Assembly: GCF_022370635.2 (NCBI RefSeq)
Contig: NZ_CP092362.2
Span: forward strand, 4,402,001 to 4,466,000
Length of the DNA: 64,000 nucleotides
Source of the DNA: Mycolicibacterium crocinum
Lineage (GTDB): Bacteria > Actinomycetota > Actinomycetes > Mycobacteriales > Mycobacteriaceae
Reading direction: 5' to 3'
A program made the translations under genes and the position numbers. The notes under the pieces are model-generated. The model did not search any database and was not told where the DNA came from. It was given only the letters and a program-made list of their open reading frames with translations. Below, one piece after another: positions 23,480 to 32,219 of this stretch; the stretch's first letter is position 1; every line of letters begins with the position of its first letter.

Positions 23480-25017
23480 ACCGACGACTCGGCAATACTC
23501 TTGCGCACCAGATACTTCTGCACCTTGCCGCTGGCGGTGCGTGGGTAGTCCCCTGCCACCTCGTGCAATTCCTCGGGCCACTTCTGCCGGGCCGCTCCAC
23601 AGCTCTCGAAGTGCGCGCGAACCTCCTCCAGCGTCGGCATCTGGTGGCCTTCCTTGATCCGCAACACGGCGGCGGTGTGCTCACCGAGACGGTTGTCCGG
23701 CGCGGATACCACAACCGCCTCGGCGACGGCGGGCATGCTCAGCAGCAGCTCCTCCACTTCGAGCGCGCTGATGTTCTCCCCGCCGCGGATGATCACGTCG
23801 GCCTTGCGGTCGGTGATCGTCAGATAGCCGTCCTCGTCGAGAACGCCGATGTCGCCGGTGTGATACCAGCCGTCGTCGTCGAAGGCCTTCTTCGTCAGCT
23901 CGTCATCGGTATAGCCCAGGCACAGATCCGGTCCGCGGGAAAGGATTTCACCCTCTTCGGTCAACCTCACCTCCACACCTGGCCGGGGATCGCCGTCGGT
24001 GAGCAGTCGCTTGTCCTCCGGCGCGTCTGAGGTTGAGCCGGTGATCGACGGGTGCTCGGTGCTCCCGTAGGACCGGAAGACGTGCACACCGAGATCGGCG
24101 AGGCGACGGGTCACCGCATTCGGAACCGTTGAGCCGCCCAGCCCGACGTGCTTGATTCGGCTCATATGAGACTCGGTGAACTTGGGGTGGTCGAGCAGAC
24201 TGGTTACGAAATACGGTGGGCCGCCGCCGATCGACATGCCTTCGGACTCCATCAGTTCCAGTACCCGGCCCGGATCCCACACGTCGGTGAGGTCGATGGG
24301 TGCGCCCTCGAGCACCGGGATCAGGAACGCACCGACCATGCCGATGAAGTGGCCGACCGGAGTGGCGGTGATCTGCCGGCCGCGGTCCGGCGCGTAGTTC
24401 GCCAGCAGCTGCCGGGTTTCGAACCCGAGGGTCTGGTGGCTGTGGATCACGCCCTTCGGGTCGCGGGTGGTGCCCGAGGTGAACGCGATCAGGGCGGGGC
24501 CGGCCGGGTCGGTGTGTAATTCGCCGTGCATCGGCTCGTCGGCCAGCAGGTCGTCGAAGTTCTCTCCGACGAGACCGACGATCGGGACGTCAGCACACAG
24601 GTCCGGCTGGAACGTCATATGGCCGAAGTGCTCGGTGGTGATGAACACCTTCGGCCGCGACGTGCCGATGATGTGGCTCAGTTCCTTGCGACCGTAGAAG
24701 TGCACGATCGGCACGACGACCGCACCCAGGAACGACGTCGCCCAGTACGTCACCGCGGCCTCGACCCAGTTCGGCAGCTGAAAGGCGATCACATCGCCCG
24801 CCCCGATGCCGCGCGCCCGCAGGCCGGCTGCCAGCCGGCGCGCCAGGATCTCCACGTCGCGGAATGTCCCGCTGTACGGCCGCACCGCCGAGTGCACCCA
24901 GAACCCGGTGTCGGGGTTCGCCGCCAGGCCCCTGGCGAGGAGCTCACCGAGCGTATCGGGCGTCCACCAGCCCTCCTCGATGTAGCGTTTGCTCAGCTCA
25001 ACCGGGATATTCCTCAA
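23473..25017 (-). CDS. Acyl-CoA/fatty-acid-CoA ligase (AMP-dependent synthetase, FadD-like)
   Basis: About 514 residues. AMP-binding P-loop IAFTSGTTRDPKGVIHSH, YGSTEHPSITG (A5-type), WYHTGDIGVLDEDGYLTITDRKADVI (hinge), and C-terminal catalytic lysine in YPRTASGKVQKYL. Activates an acid to its acyl-CoA via acyl-AMP. Start choice: GGAGG on the minus strand abuts a GTG at 25026 but is 8 nt from a TTG at 25017, so TTG is preferred. Divergent from an enoyl-CoA hydratase across a 73-bp gap with a palindromic promoter; likely one short beta-oxidation branch. Confidence 0.92.
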   Translation of the reverse strand: MRNIPVELSKRYIEEGWWTPDTLGELLARGLAANPDTGFWVHSAVRPYSGTFRDVEILARRLAAGLRARGIGAGDVIAFQLPNWVEAAVTYWATSFLGAVVVPIVHFYGRKELSHIIGTSRPKVFITTEHFGHMTFQPDLCADVPIVGLVGENFDDLLADEPMHGELHTDPAGPALIAFTSGTTRDPKGVIHSHQTLGFETRQLLANYAPDRGRQITATPVGHFIGMVGAFLIPVLEGAPIDLTDVWDPGRVLELMESEGMSIGGGPPYFVTSLLDHPKFTESHMSRIKHVGLGGSTVPNAVTRRLADLGVHVFRSYGSTEHPSITGSTSDAPEDKRLLTDGDPRPGVEVRLTEEGEILSRGPDLCLGYTDDELTKKAFDDDGWYHTGDIGVLDEDGYLTITDRKADVIIRGGENISALEVEELLLSMPAVAEAVVVSAPDNRLGEHTAAVLRIKEGHQMPTLEEVRAHFESCGAARQKWPEELHEVAGDYPRTASGKVQKYLVRKSIAESSVR

Positions 25018-25042
25018 CTGCAGCACCTCCGCTTGGCGATGC

Positions 25043-25068
25043 TATTCTCCGTCATCGAGAATGCCAAT
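25043..25068. promoter_or_regulatory. Palindromic promoter element, copy 1 (TATTCTCCG-N4-CGAGAATGCCAAT)
   Basis: Contains the inverted repeat ATTCTC-N7-GAGAAT (25044-25062) and a -10-like TATTCT, in the 73-bp gap between the divergent ligase and enoyl-CoA hydratase genes. The same 26-bp block recurs at 42398-42423, upstream of a secreted-protein gene on the same strand, with 22 of 26 bases identical. It starts 48 nt before the hydratase ATG. Confidence 0.62.
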
Positions 25069-25090
25069 ACCGGAATTGGAGAACGCAACC

Positions 25091-25807
25091 ATGGTCGATC
25101 TGGAGTCGAGTGACGGACTGACGGTCCTCACGATCGACCGTCCGCATGCCCGCAACGCGATCGCGCTGTCGACCATGGGTGAGCTCGAAGAGGCGCTCGA
25201 CGCGGCGGCTGGGGCGCAGGCGTTGGTCATACGCGGCGGCGGCGACCGGGCGTTCGTCTCCGGTGGCGACCTCAAGGAGCTCAGCGCGCTGCGCACCACC
25301 GAGGAGGCCGCGGGCATGGCGGCGCGCATGCGGGCGATCTGCGACCGCATCGCCGCGTTCCCGGCCCCGGTGATCGCCGCGCTGAACGGGCACGCCCTCG
25401 GCGGCGGCGCCGAAGTTGCTGTCGCCGCCGACATCCGGATCGCCGCCGACGACGTCAAAATCGGCTTCAACCAGGTGTCGCTGGAGATCATGCCGGCCTG
25501 GGGCGGTGCCGAGCGTCTGGCGGAGTTGGTCGGCAAGAGCAAGGCGCTGCTGCTCGCCGGATCCGGCACGATCCTCACCGCCGGTGACGCCGAGCGGTGG
25601 GGCCTGATCGACCGGGTGGTTCCCCGGGCGTCGTTCGACGACGAATGGCGCACTCTGGCACGGTCGTTGGCCAACCGACCGGCCGGAAAGATCAAGAAGG
25701 TGATCGGCGGCGTCACACCGAACGAGGCGATCGACGCGTTCGCCGAACTGTGGGTGTCCGACGAACACTGGGAAGCCGCCGACCGGGTGATGAACCGCGC
25801 GAAGTAG
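25091..25807 (+). CDS. Enoyl-CoA hydratase/isomerase family protein
   Basis: 238 residues from ATG 25091 with GGAG 9 nt upstream; about 20 residues shorter than typical crotonases. IDRPHARNAIALSTM, oxyanion loop RAFVSGGDLKEL, and ALNGHALGGGAEVAVAADIRIA. Catalytic-region SLEIMPAWGGAERLAELVG has A-W-G where many hydratases have a Glu-bearing P-x-x-G-G, so it may act as an isomerase or another crotonase activity. Ends 9 nt before a convergent gene. Confidence 0.9.
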   Translation: MVDLESSDGLTVLTIDRPHARNAIALSTMGELEEALDAAAGAQALVIRGGGDRAFVSGGDLKELSALRTTEEAAGMAARMRAICDRIAAFPAPVIAALNGHALGGGAEVAVAADIRIAADDVKIGFNQVSLEIMPAWGGAERLAELVGKSKALLLAGSGTILTAGDAERWGLIDRVVPRASFDDEWRTLARSLANRPAGKIKKVIGGVTPNEAIDAFAELWVSDEHWEAADRVMNRAK

Positions 25808-25816
25808 CGTCTGCAT

Positions 25817-27025
25817 CTATAGCGGGAACCTGCCGCGCACTGCGTGGAACCGTTCCCAGAGCTGCGCGGTGCGCTCGGAAGCGTTGACGCGCTTGGTGTC
25901 CGGCGGCAGCACCTGGTCGAGTTCGCTCCTGGCGACCAGCCGGGTGGAGAGCACCGCAGGCTCGCCTTCGAGCATGTGGCGGTAGGTGAGGTTGCCGCGT
26001 TCGAAGCCCTGGGTGTCGACCCAGTTGTGCACGCCAGGGTCGTCGTGGGCGAGAACCAGGCGCACCTTGCCGTCGGCGTCGACGGCCGTCCGGCTCGGTG
26101 TGTAGCTGACCGGGCGGTAGAGGTAGTCCATGCTGGTGAAGAACGCGCCCATATTGGTGATCATCCACAACCCGTCGTGGGCGTCGAACTCGACGATGAG
26201 CGCGTCATCTGGACCTAGTTCCCAGTACATGTTCGCCGCCGTACGGCCGCGCTTGGCGTCAGCCGCGGTGGCGTCCATCGCCGGAAAGCGATTCGGGTGT
26301 TCACTGTCGACACCGCCGTAGGTGAACGGGAACTCGGGCCAGCTGGCCATCAGGCCGGTGACGAAGTCACCCGCCCATTCCATCGCCTCGATCATCGTGG
26401 CCGCCGTCGGTACCGGCTTGGGTGCGGCCATATCGATGCGCTCGATGCGCAGGTGGCCGGGCCGCTCACCCCAACGGTCGAAACCCTGGCGAATAAACAG
26501 CTTTCGCGAGGCGGGAGTGGTCGGCAGCCAGTTCGGACCCCGCTCAGGCCCGCCGATGTACAGCTCGAAGGTACCGTCGGGTTCGATGTGCAGCTGGTGG
26601 CCGAACACATTGGCCTCCGGCACGTCGCCGAACGGCTCATGCAGCACGTGCGGACCGACCGGGCGGGCACCCTGCACGGTGACGTTGAAAAAGCGTGCGG
26701 TGCCCCGGGTTCCGATGATTCGGTAGATCGACTCGCCGTCGATCCAGGCCTGCTGGTAGGTGAAATCGGCGCAGTCCCCGCCGAGCTTACGGGTGGGGTT
26801 GCAGAACGTATGGATGCTCGGATAGCTCGGATCGCGGGTCTCCAGCCCGAGATCGAACGCCTGGCCCAGGTTCTGGGTGAGAAACCGGAAGGCGTCAGCA
26901 CGCTGGATGCCGGAGGTGGCATTGAGATCCTTGAACGCCTCTCGGCCCGCGTCCTTCAACCGATCACAGAACTCGCTCCACGCGACATCGAGCGCCGCGT
27001 CATCCGGGCCGTCACTGAACGCCAC
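25817..27025 (-). CDS. DUF1214-like domain protein of unknown function
   Basis: 402 residues from GTG 27025, with GGAGGA 7 nt upstream; the start lies 14 nt inside the upstream isomerase gene. The second half (about 290-385) resembles DUF1214: ALIVEFDAHDGLWMITNMG, then DYLYRPVSYTPSR, DADGKVRLVLAHDDPG, and NWVDTQGFERGNLTYRHM. No catalytic motif recognised and no signal peptide. It is the last gene of the TauD/LLM/sulfotransferase operon. Related proteins are common in mycobacterial lipid or sterol islands, but the function is unknown. Confidence 0.78.
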   Translation of the reverse strand: MAFSDGPDDAALDVAWSEFCDRLKDAGREAFKDLNATSGIQRADAFRFLTQNLGQAFDLGLETRDPSYPSIHTFCNPTRKLGGDCADFTYQQAWIDGESIYRIIGTRGTARFFNVTVQGARPVGPHVLHEPFGDVPEANVFGHQLHIEPDGTFELYIGGPERGPNWLPTTPASRKLFIRQGFDRWGERPGHLRIERIDMAAPKPVPTAATMIEAMEWAGDFVTGLMASWPEFPFTYGGVDSEHPNRFPAMDATAADAKRGRTAANMYWELGPDDALIVEFDAHDGLWMITNMGAFFTSMDYLYRPVSYTPSRTAVDADGKVRLVLAHDDPGVHNWVDTQGFERGNLTYRHMLEGEPAVLSTRLVARSELDQVLPPDTKRVNASERTAQLWERFHAVRGRFPL

Positions 27026-27845
27026 TGGACTCCTCCTCGTCGCAGCCACCGAGCCGGTCGAGCATGCCGCGGACCACGTCGCACGCCCGCTGCGCGGCGG
27101 CCAGTCTGCCTTCGGCGTCGATCCGCGGTCCCAGCAGCTCCAGGTCGAACCCGAACCGGTAACCGTCACTCAACGCCTGCGCCACAAAGCTTTCGATCGG
27201 TATCGCGCCATCGCCGGGCACCGCCCGGGCGGGCAGTCCGCGGTCGCCGAGCACGTAGTCACTGAGCTGGATCAGCCGCGTCCGAGGAAGCGCCTTACGC
27301 AGCAGGCCGGTGAGGTCGGCCTCGGCCCAGCAGTGGAACAGGTCGATGCAGATGTCCAGACCGGCCGACTCCGCCAGAGTGATCGTGTCGCGCAGGCTAT
27401 GCGCCATGTGGATGTCGGCGTACAGGGCCGACGCGTTCTCGATGGCCAGGCTGACGCCGACCTGCTCGGCCTCGTGCAGGCACGGCTGGATCGCCGCACC
27501 GAAGGCGTCGGCGGCCTGCTCCCAGCTGAGCTCGCCGCGACCGCCGGTCAGCATGTAGATGCAGCGGGCATCCACCGATGCGGCGACGTCGATCACCCGG
27601 AGCAGAGCGTCGCGGGCGGCGCCGACCGATCGTTCGTCGGTCGGCACCCGGCCCGAGCCGAAGACGTGGCAGACGGCCTGCACGATCTGGTCACTGCCTT
27701 CGATGACCCGCCGGAAGTCCGGGTCGAGCAGTTCAGTGTCGAGGACGCTGAGGCATCGCAGCCCCAGCTCAGCCCAGTTGCGTTGCACTTCAGCCGGACT
27801 CGATCCCAGAAAGGTGACATCGTGTACGGACAGCTGCTCGTGCAT
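27012..27845 (-). CDS. Sugar phosphate isomerase/epimerase-like TIM-barrel protein
   Basis: 277 residues from ATG 27845, 7 nt after the sulfotransferase stop. AP-endonuclease-2/xylose-isomerase-like barrel: VSLAIENASALYADIHMAHS, CIDLFHCWAEADL, and RLIQLSDYVLGDRG provide the usual metal-site Glu/Asp/His positions, and the last Glu is in FDLELLG. Members isomerise sugars, inositols or act as dehydratases. In this operon it might instead process a cyclic acid or polyol; the substrate is unknown. Confidence 0.83.
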   Translation of the reverse strand: MHEQLSVHDVTFLGSSPAEVQRNWAELGLRCLSVLDTELLDPDFRRVIEGSDQIVQAVCHVFGSGRVPTDERSVGAARDALLRVIDVAASVDARCIYMLTGGRGELSWEQAADAFGAAIQPCLHEAEQVGVSLAIENASALYADIHMAHSLRDTITLAESAGLDICIDLFHCWAEADLTGLLRKALPRTRLIQLSDYVLGDRGLPARAVPGDGAIPIESFVAQALSDGYRFGFDLELLGPRIDAEGRLAAAQRACDVVRGMLDRLGGCDEEESSGVQ

Positions 27846-27852
27846 CGCCGGG

Positions 27853-29022
27853 TCAATCCCGCTTCTCGATGGGAACGCCGAAGCGCTTCCGGAACGGCGC
27901 GAATTCGGCGTGCAGGTCGTCGAGGTTCTCACCGATGTCAGTCAGCAGTGCGGTGGAGTAGCGGAACTTGCCGTATCGGTCGCCGCGGTTCTCGGCCAGG
28001 TAGGTGCGCATCGCGGCTTCGGCCTCGCCTGTGAGATCCCGCCCGCAGAACGAGTAGTAGTTCCGCACCGTCGCGACCGGGTCGGCAATGAAGTCGACGT
28101 ACGGGATGTGCATGATCCGCGGATCGTCCACCAGTGGCGAGCTCATTGTGTTGGCGATGCTGGCCCGGGTCAGCTCCAGATGCATCTTCGCGGCGGCCTG
28201 CAGGTCCACCGGGCCGACGATGCCTTCCAGGATGTCGGCCATCATCATCGTGCGCGACGCCGCCACCTGCACCGGATCACGATGCAACCACAGCAGATAC
28301 GCATCGGGATAGGTGTCGAACAGCGCCGCCAAACGGAAGCCGTGAAAACCCTTCAGAACCCAGTACTTACGCGGCCGGTTGTACTGGCACTGCTGCAGCA
28401 TCGCCTTGTGCAGCTGGTATTGCGCGGCCGGATCAGTCGGCAACCCGCCGACGAGCGTCTGCATCGGCACCCGCCACCATGCGGTCGGCGTCATCACCCG
28501 GAAGTCGAAGGCCCAGGTGCGTTCGTCTTCGGGAAGCCCGTCACCGAGCATGTCGTTGTAGGGATGGCTGTGCAGCCATTTGGGCATCTTGGTGTTGATC
28601 TCGCGCCAGTCGGCATCGGCCCTGTCCCGGCGCGGATCGTCATGGCCGGCAAGGCCCGGCGGCGGCGAGGGATACATCACCTCCCAGAAGCGCAACGCGC
28701 GCCCGTGCGGATCGACCGACATCAGCGCATGCATGAGGGTGGTACCCGAACGTGGCTCACCTGTGACGAACATCGGCCGGTCGATCACCTCTTCGGCGAT
28801 CGGATAGCGGGTGCGATCGGCGATCAGTTCCAGCCGCGACGTCAACAGCCAGTGACAGACGCGCTCTGCTTCGGCAATCCCGTTGGCGTCCATGCCGATA
28901 CCGTTGAGGTGATCGACAGCCTGGGCGAACCGCTCCGGAAGGGTCGGATCACCGAAGTCGTCGCAGCCTGTCTCGGCTCGAGCACGAGCGAGCAGGCCGG
29001 CGGCATTCAGTCCGGTAGTCAT
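27853..29022 (-). CDS. Sulfotransferase family protein
   Basis: 389 residues from ATG 29022 (ATGA overlap with the LLM gene); a longer frame extends upstream but lies in that gene. 5'-PSB loop GEPRSGTTLMHALM near 87-100 and 3'-PB-like WLHRDPVQVAASRTMM near 235-250, both typical of PAPS-dependent sulfotransferases of the mycobacterial Stf-like group. Probably moves sulfate from PAPS to a hydroxyl of a lipid or small molecule. The pairing with a TauD-type dioxygenase, which often releases sulfite or cleaves sulfate esters, is notable. Confidence 0.88.
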   Translation of the reverse strand: MTTGLNAAGLLARARAETGCDDFGDPTLPERFAQAVDHLNGIGMDANGIAEAERVCHWLLTSRLELIADRTRYPIAEEVIDRPMFVTGEPRSGTTLMHALMSVDPHGRALRFWEVMYPSPPPGLAGHDDPRRDRADADWREINTKMPKWLHSHPYNDMLGDGLPEDERTWAFDFRVMTPTAWWRVPMQTLVGGLPTDPAAQYQLHKAMLQQCQYNRPRKYWVLKGFHGFRLAALFDTYPDAYLLWLHRDPVQVAASRTMMMADILEGIVGPVDLQAAAKMHLELTRASIANTMSSPLVDDPRIMHIPYVDFIADPVATVRNYYSFCGRDLTGEAEAAMRTYLAENRGDRYGKFRYSTALLTDIGENLDDLHAEFAPFRKRFGVPIEKRD

Positions 29023-30146
29023 GACCGTCCTCCACACGACGTCAGCAGTTCGTCTTCGGTCCGGCGCACGTTGGCCGCCGAGGCCGCGCTGAACTCCAGG
29101 CCGGCCATCGTGGCGTAGTCCAAGATCTTGGGAACCCGCAGTCCGGCATCGACATACGACTTGATGGTCTGTGCGACCTGTTTGGGCGTGCCGTGCGGAA
29201 CGACGGCCAGGATCGCCTCGGGATCGACCCGGGCGAGAAACTCGAGGATGCGTTCCCGGGTGAGGGTTGCGGGATTGATGTCGTGGAATCCGCCCCAGTC
29301 CTCCCCCATCGGATGATCGAATCCGAAGCCGCGCAGCACGTCTGCCGACACCTGCAGCAGGAAGCTCGCCACCAGCGGCGCACGGACAATGCGCTCGAGG
29401 GCGGCGTCGTCTTCGCCGATCAGGCAGACCTGCACGAAGCACGGCGTTATCGCCAGCGGGTCGCGCCCGGCACGTTCGGCCGACTGGCGCACCGCACCGA
29501 GCATCTGCGCGTAGTGATCTGGTGTCCACGCGCCGGCCGGCCACCAGCCGTCGGCGTAGCGGCCGACGATTTCGAGCATGCGTGGGCCGCTGGCACCGAT
29601 CCAGATCGGCGGGACTCGGCCCTCGAACGGTTCGGTGTCCAGCCGAGCATGCTCGAGCCGGTAGAACCGGCCATCGAAGTCGACCGGACCCGGGCTATCC
29701 CACAGCAGCCGAATCACTTTCAGCGCTTCCTCGAAGCGGGCGACCGGCTTGGCGAAGTCGAAGCCGTACGGCACGATGTTTTCGGTCTCACCACTGCCGA
29801 GGCCCAGGATGAACCGCCCGCGGGACAGGTGGTCGATGGTCAGGGCGCTCTGGGCCAGCATCGCGGGATGACGCCGAACCGTATCCACCACGCTGGTGGC
29901 CAAGGACACGTTGGTGGTGAGTACGGCCGCGGCCGCGGCGACCGCCATCCCGTCGAGGTGACGGTGCGGCGACGGCGACACGGTGGCCAGATCGGTGAAT
30001 TCCGGTGTCCACAGCGAATCCGGCCAGAAGCTCACCATGTGATCGGGCAGCCAGATCGAATGGTACCGTCCACCGTCCAACTCGGTGAGAACCGACAAGT
30101 CCAGGGGAAGTGTCGTGCGCAGGAAGGCGGCGGGCTGGACGTCCAT
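29019..30146 (-). CDS. LLM class F420-dependent oxidoreductase
   Basis: 375 residues. Luciferase-like barrel: RYHSIWLPDHMVSFWPDS, VSLATSVVDTVRRHPAMLAQSALTIDHLSRGRFILGLGSGE, PPIWIGASGPRMLEIVGRYADGWWP, and a C-terminal GTPKQVAQTI. The DHLSRGRFILGLGSGE signature fits the F420-dependent branch (Fgd/Mer-like). Its ATG shares one base with the dioxygenase stop (TGATG), indicating translational coupling. Substrate unknown. Confidence 0.9.
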   Translation of the reverse strand: MDVQPAAFLRTTLPLDLSVLTELDGGRYHSIWLPDHMVSFWPDSLWTPEFTDLATVSPSPHRHLDGMAVAAAAAVLTTNVSLATSVVDTVRRHPAMLAQSALTIDHLSRGRFILGLGSGETENIVPYGFDFAKPVARFEEALKVIRLLWDSPGPVDFDGRFYRLEHARLDTEPFEGRVPPIWIGASGPRMLEIVGRYADGWWPAGAWTPDHYAQMLGAVRQSAERAGRDPLAITPCFVQVCLIGEDDAALERIVRAPLVASFLLQVSADVLRGFGFDHPMGEDWGGFHDINPATLTRERILEFLARVDPEAILAVVPHGTPKQVAQTIKSYVDAGLRVPKILDYATMAGLEFSAASAANVRRTEDELLTSCGGRS

Positions 30147-30964
30147 CAGGCGAACGGCTCCTCACCTTCCAGCTTGGTGCGGTGCAGCAATCTGCCGGAT
30201 TGCGGGTCGTAAGGCGTTGCGCGGTGCATGGTTCCGGTGTTGTCCCAGATGACGAGATCGCCCTGCGACCAGCTGTGCCGGTAGACGAACTCGGGCCGAG
30301 TAGCCCAATCCCGCAGCCGGACAAGCAGTTCGACGCTCTTGCGGAAGTCCATGTCCACCACATGGCGAGCCGTGCAACCCAACACCAGTGACTTGCGCCC
30401 GGAGCGATGCTTCCACACCAGCGGCAGCTCGCGATCCCCGATCGCCATCATCGTCCGCAGAGTCGTGAAGCTGGGTTCGGGGTCGTAGTAGAACAGCGTG
30501 TTCCACGCCGAGTGCATCACCCGCAGCGATTCGAGTGCATGCTTGTCAGCATCGTCCAGCGCGTCGTAGGCCGCGTAGGTATTGGCGAATTCGGTGTCGC
30601 CGGAACCGTCCGGGCAGACGACCTTGCTCGACAGCAACGAGGCGCGGATCGGCACCGCGTTCATGGTGCCGTCGATGTGCCAGTACAGCGAGCCCTTCAG
30701 ATAGTCGGCCAGCTCGTTGATGCTGGTGTCCAAGGTGACGGAGTAGACCTGCTCACCGGTGCGCTCGGGCGCGAATGTGCCCAACGTCTGCGTGAATTCG
30801 ATCTGCTCGGAGTCGGTAAAGCCGATTTGCGGAAACACCAGCACGCCGCGGCGTTCGAGAAGATCACGAAGAAGGTCCGCATGGGCGCCGCTGAGCAACT
30901 CCGCCTTGGTCGCCCGGACCTCGGCGGCGATAGTCGGCGTGATGTCGACGACCGACAACGTCAT
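30146..30964 (-). CDS. TauD/TfdA family Fe(II)/2-oxoglutarate dioxygenase
   Basis: 272 residues, the family's usual length. Facial triad visible: H-x-D in YWHIDGT (about 95-97) and the distal His in GTMHRATPYDP (about 248). 2-Oxoglutarate-anchoring Arg is in the C-terminal RLLHRTKLEGE. The family cleaves taurine, alkyl sulfates, 2,4-D and similar compounds. Preceded by a 9-bp-arm palindrome with a -10 hexamer 8 nt before the ATG, so the mRNA may be leaderless. First structural gene after the TetR gene. Confidence 0.92.
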   Translation of the reverse strand: MTLSVVDITPTIAAEVRATKAELLSGAHADLLRDLLERRGVLVFPQIGFTDSEQIEFTQTLGTFAPERTGEQVYSVTLDTSINELADYLKGSLYWHIDGTMNAVPIRASLLSSKVVCPDGSGDTEFANTYAAYDALDDADKHALESLRVMHSAWNTLFYYDPEPSFTTLRTMMAIGDRELPLVWKHRSGRKSLVLGCTARHVVDMDFRKSVELLVRLRDWATRPEFVYRHSWSQGDLVIWDNTGTMHRATPYDPQSGRLLHRTKLEGEEPFA

Positions 30965-30966
30965 GG

Positions 30967-30998
30967 GCGGTAACTATACACATAAGTAAAGTTACCGC
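30967..30998 (-). promoter_or_regulatory. TetR operator over a probable leaderless promoter
   Basis: Perfect 9-bp arms GCGGTAACT and AGTTACCGC with a 14-nt spacer. It lies in the 27-nt gap and overlaps the TetR stop codon. Within it, read on the minus strand, TATAGT (30978-30973) sits 8 nt from the dioxygenase ATG, the spacing seen at mycobacterial leaderless starts. A repressor bound here would cover the promoter. Confidence 0.68.
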
Positions 30999-31636
30999 GG
31001 TAGCACTCCTCGCAGGAACAGATCGACCGCGTGCAGCAGACGGCGCCGTTCTTCCGCGCGGCTGCGGTACAGGCCGAAATCGGCCAGCCGGGCCGGCAGC
31101 ACCTCGACCATGGCCAGGAAGTGCTCCGCGGCGAGCTCGATGTCGTCGACCTCGATGGCACTGGTCTCGGCATGGCGCCGAAGGAGGTTCATCACCTGTT
31201 GTTGACGGCCCGCCCAGCCGAGCGACTCGGCGCTGAGGGCGAATTCGGGAAAGCGATGTGCTTCATTTCGCGCGATCCGGTGCAGCTGCACGATGTCCGA
31301 ATTCAACGCATGGCGCAGGGCACCCTGGCCGATAGCCACCAAAGCGGCACGCAGATCGTCGTCCTTCACTGTCTCGTCGACGTCAACCTGAACGGCCCGG
31401 CTGAAGGCCCACGGAATCACGTCGAGAAACACCGCGCGCTTGTCCGGATAGCGGGCATACAAAGTGGGCTTGGTGATTCCGGCGGCCTCGGCGATCGCGA
31501 CCATCGTGGTCGCGTCATAGCCGTTCTCCAGGAACGTCCGCACCGCCGCTTCCCGGAGCCGGTGGTGCAGCGCCGCCGCCTCGGCCTGCGTAGGCCGACC
31601 GCCCCGCCGCTGCGCCTGCGACGATGCCTTTGCCAT
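30992..31636 (-). CDS. TetR family transcriptional regulator
   Basis: 214 residues. Arg-rich N-terminus, then helix-turn-helix at about 28-75 (LREAAVRTFLENGYDATTMVAIAEAAGITKPTLYARYPDKRAVFLDV). The C-terminal region resembles the TetR_C_AefR-like fold (AFSRAVQ onwards). Precedes the TauD/LLM/sulfotransferase operon by 27 nt, with an operator-like palindrome at its own 3' end. The 82-bp gap to the divergent SnoaL-like gene holds a -10-like TAGCCT at 31711-31716 for the opposite direction. Confidence 0.92.
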   Translation of the reverse strand: MAKASSQAQRRGGRPTQAEAAALHHRLREAAVRTFLENGYDATTMVAIAEAAGITKPTLYARYPDKRAVFLDVIPWAFSRAVQVDVDETVKDDDLRAALVAIGQGALRHALNSDIVQLHRIARNEAHRFPEFALSAESLGWAGRQQQVMNLLRRHAETSAIEVDDIELAAEHFLAMVEVLPARLADFGLYRSRAEERRRLLHAVDLFLRGVLPR

Positions 31637-31718
31637 TCGCGAGAGTTTACGTCGCGGTCTATCACATCGGGTCTGACCGCGTGAGTCTGCCTCGGGCGCA
31701 CCGCCGGTTCGTTAGCCT

Positions 31719-32219
31719 ATGGCGGTGACCGACGAGGCAGCGGAAATCGAAGCGATCAAAAAGCTCAAGGCCCGGTATTGCCGCCTGCTCGACACCAAGG
31801 ACTGGACGGGCTGGCGGCAGATCTTCACCGATGACTTCGTCAGCGACACCACCCCGTCCGGCGGTGTGCTCATCACCGGTGCCGACAACATGGTCGACTT
31901 CATCAAGAAAACTCTCGGCAAACCATCGCAACCCACGGTGCATCAGGTCCACGCCCCGGAGATCGAGCTGACCTCGCCGACCACGGCGACCGGCATCTGG
32001 GCGCTCAACGACGTTGTGCGCCTTGCCCCCGGCGTCAACCTCGCCGGATACGGTCACTATCACGAAACCTACGAGAAGACCGACGGGCAGTGGCGGATCA
32101 AGACGTCGACGCTGACGAGGCTGCGCGAGGATGTCTTCAATCCCCTTTTCTCGATCCGGATTTCGCCACGTCTGCGGGATGCCGCGGCGGGGCTGGCACG
32201 AAAGCGAGGCATGGTCTGA
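31719..32219 (+). CDS. SnoaL-like (NTF2 fold) protein
   Basis: 166 residues. NTF2-like cone fold: EIEAIKKLKARYCRLLDTKDW, QIFTDDFVSDTTP, GADNMVDFIKKTLG, THQVH-type strand and GHYHETYEKTDGQWRIKTSTLTRLR. Members are small isomerases, dehydratases or polyketide cyclases. ATG 31719 is used; an in-frame GTG six bases on follows the -10-like TAGCCT and could be a leaderless start. Its stop shares one base with the epimerase ATG, so it is the first gene of a four-gene plus-strand unit. Confidence 0.83.
   Translation: MAVTDEAAEIEAIKKLKARYCRLLDTKDWTGWRQIFTDDFVSDTTPSGGVLITGADNMVDFIKKTLGKPSQPTVHQVHAPEIELTSPTTATGIWALNDVVRLAPGVNLAGYGHYHETYEKTDGQWRIKTSTLTRLREDVFNPLFSIRISPRLRDAAAGLARKRGMV

Noticed and set aside
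27559..29118. 519-codon plus-strand frame over the isomerase and sulfotransferase
   Set aside because: Antisense shadow; the opposite strand shows sulfotransferase and TIM-barrel motifs and overlapping start/stop junctions.
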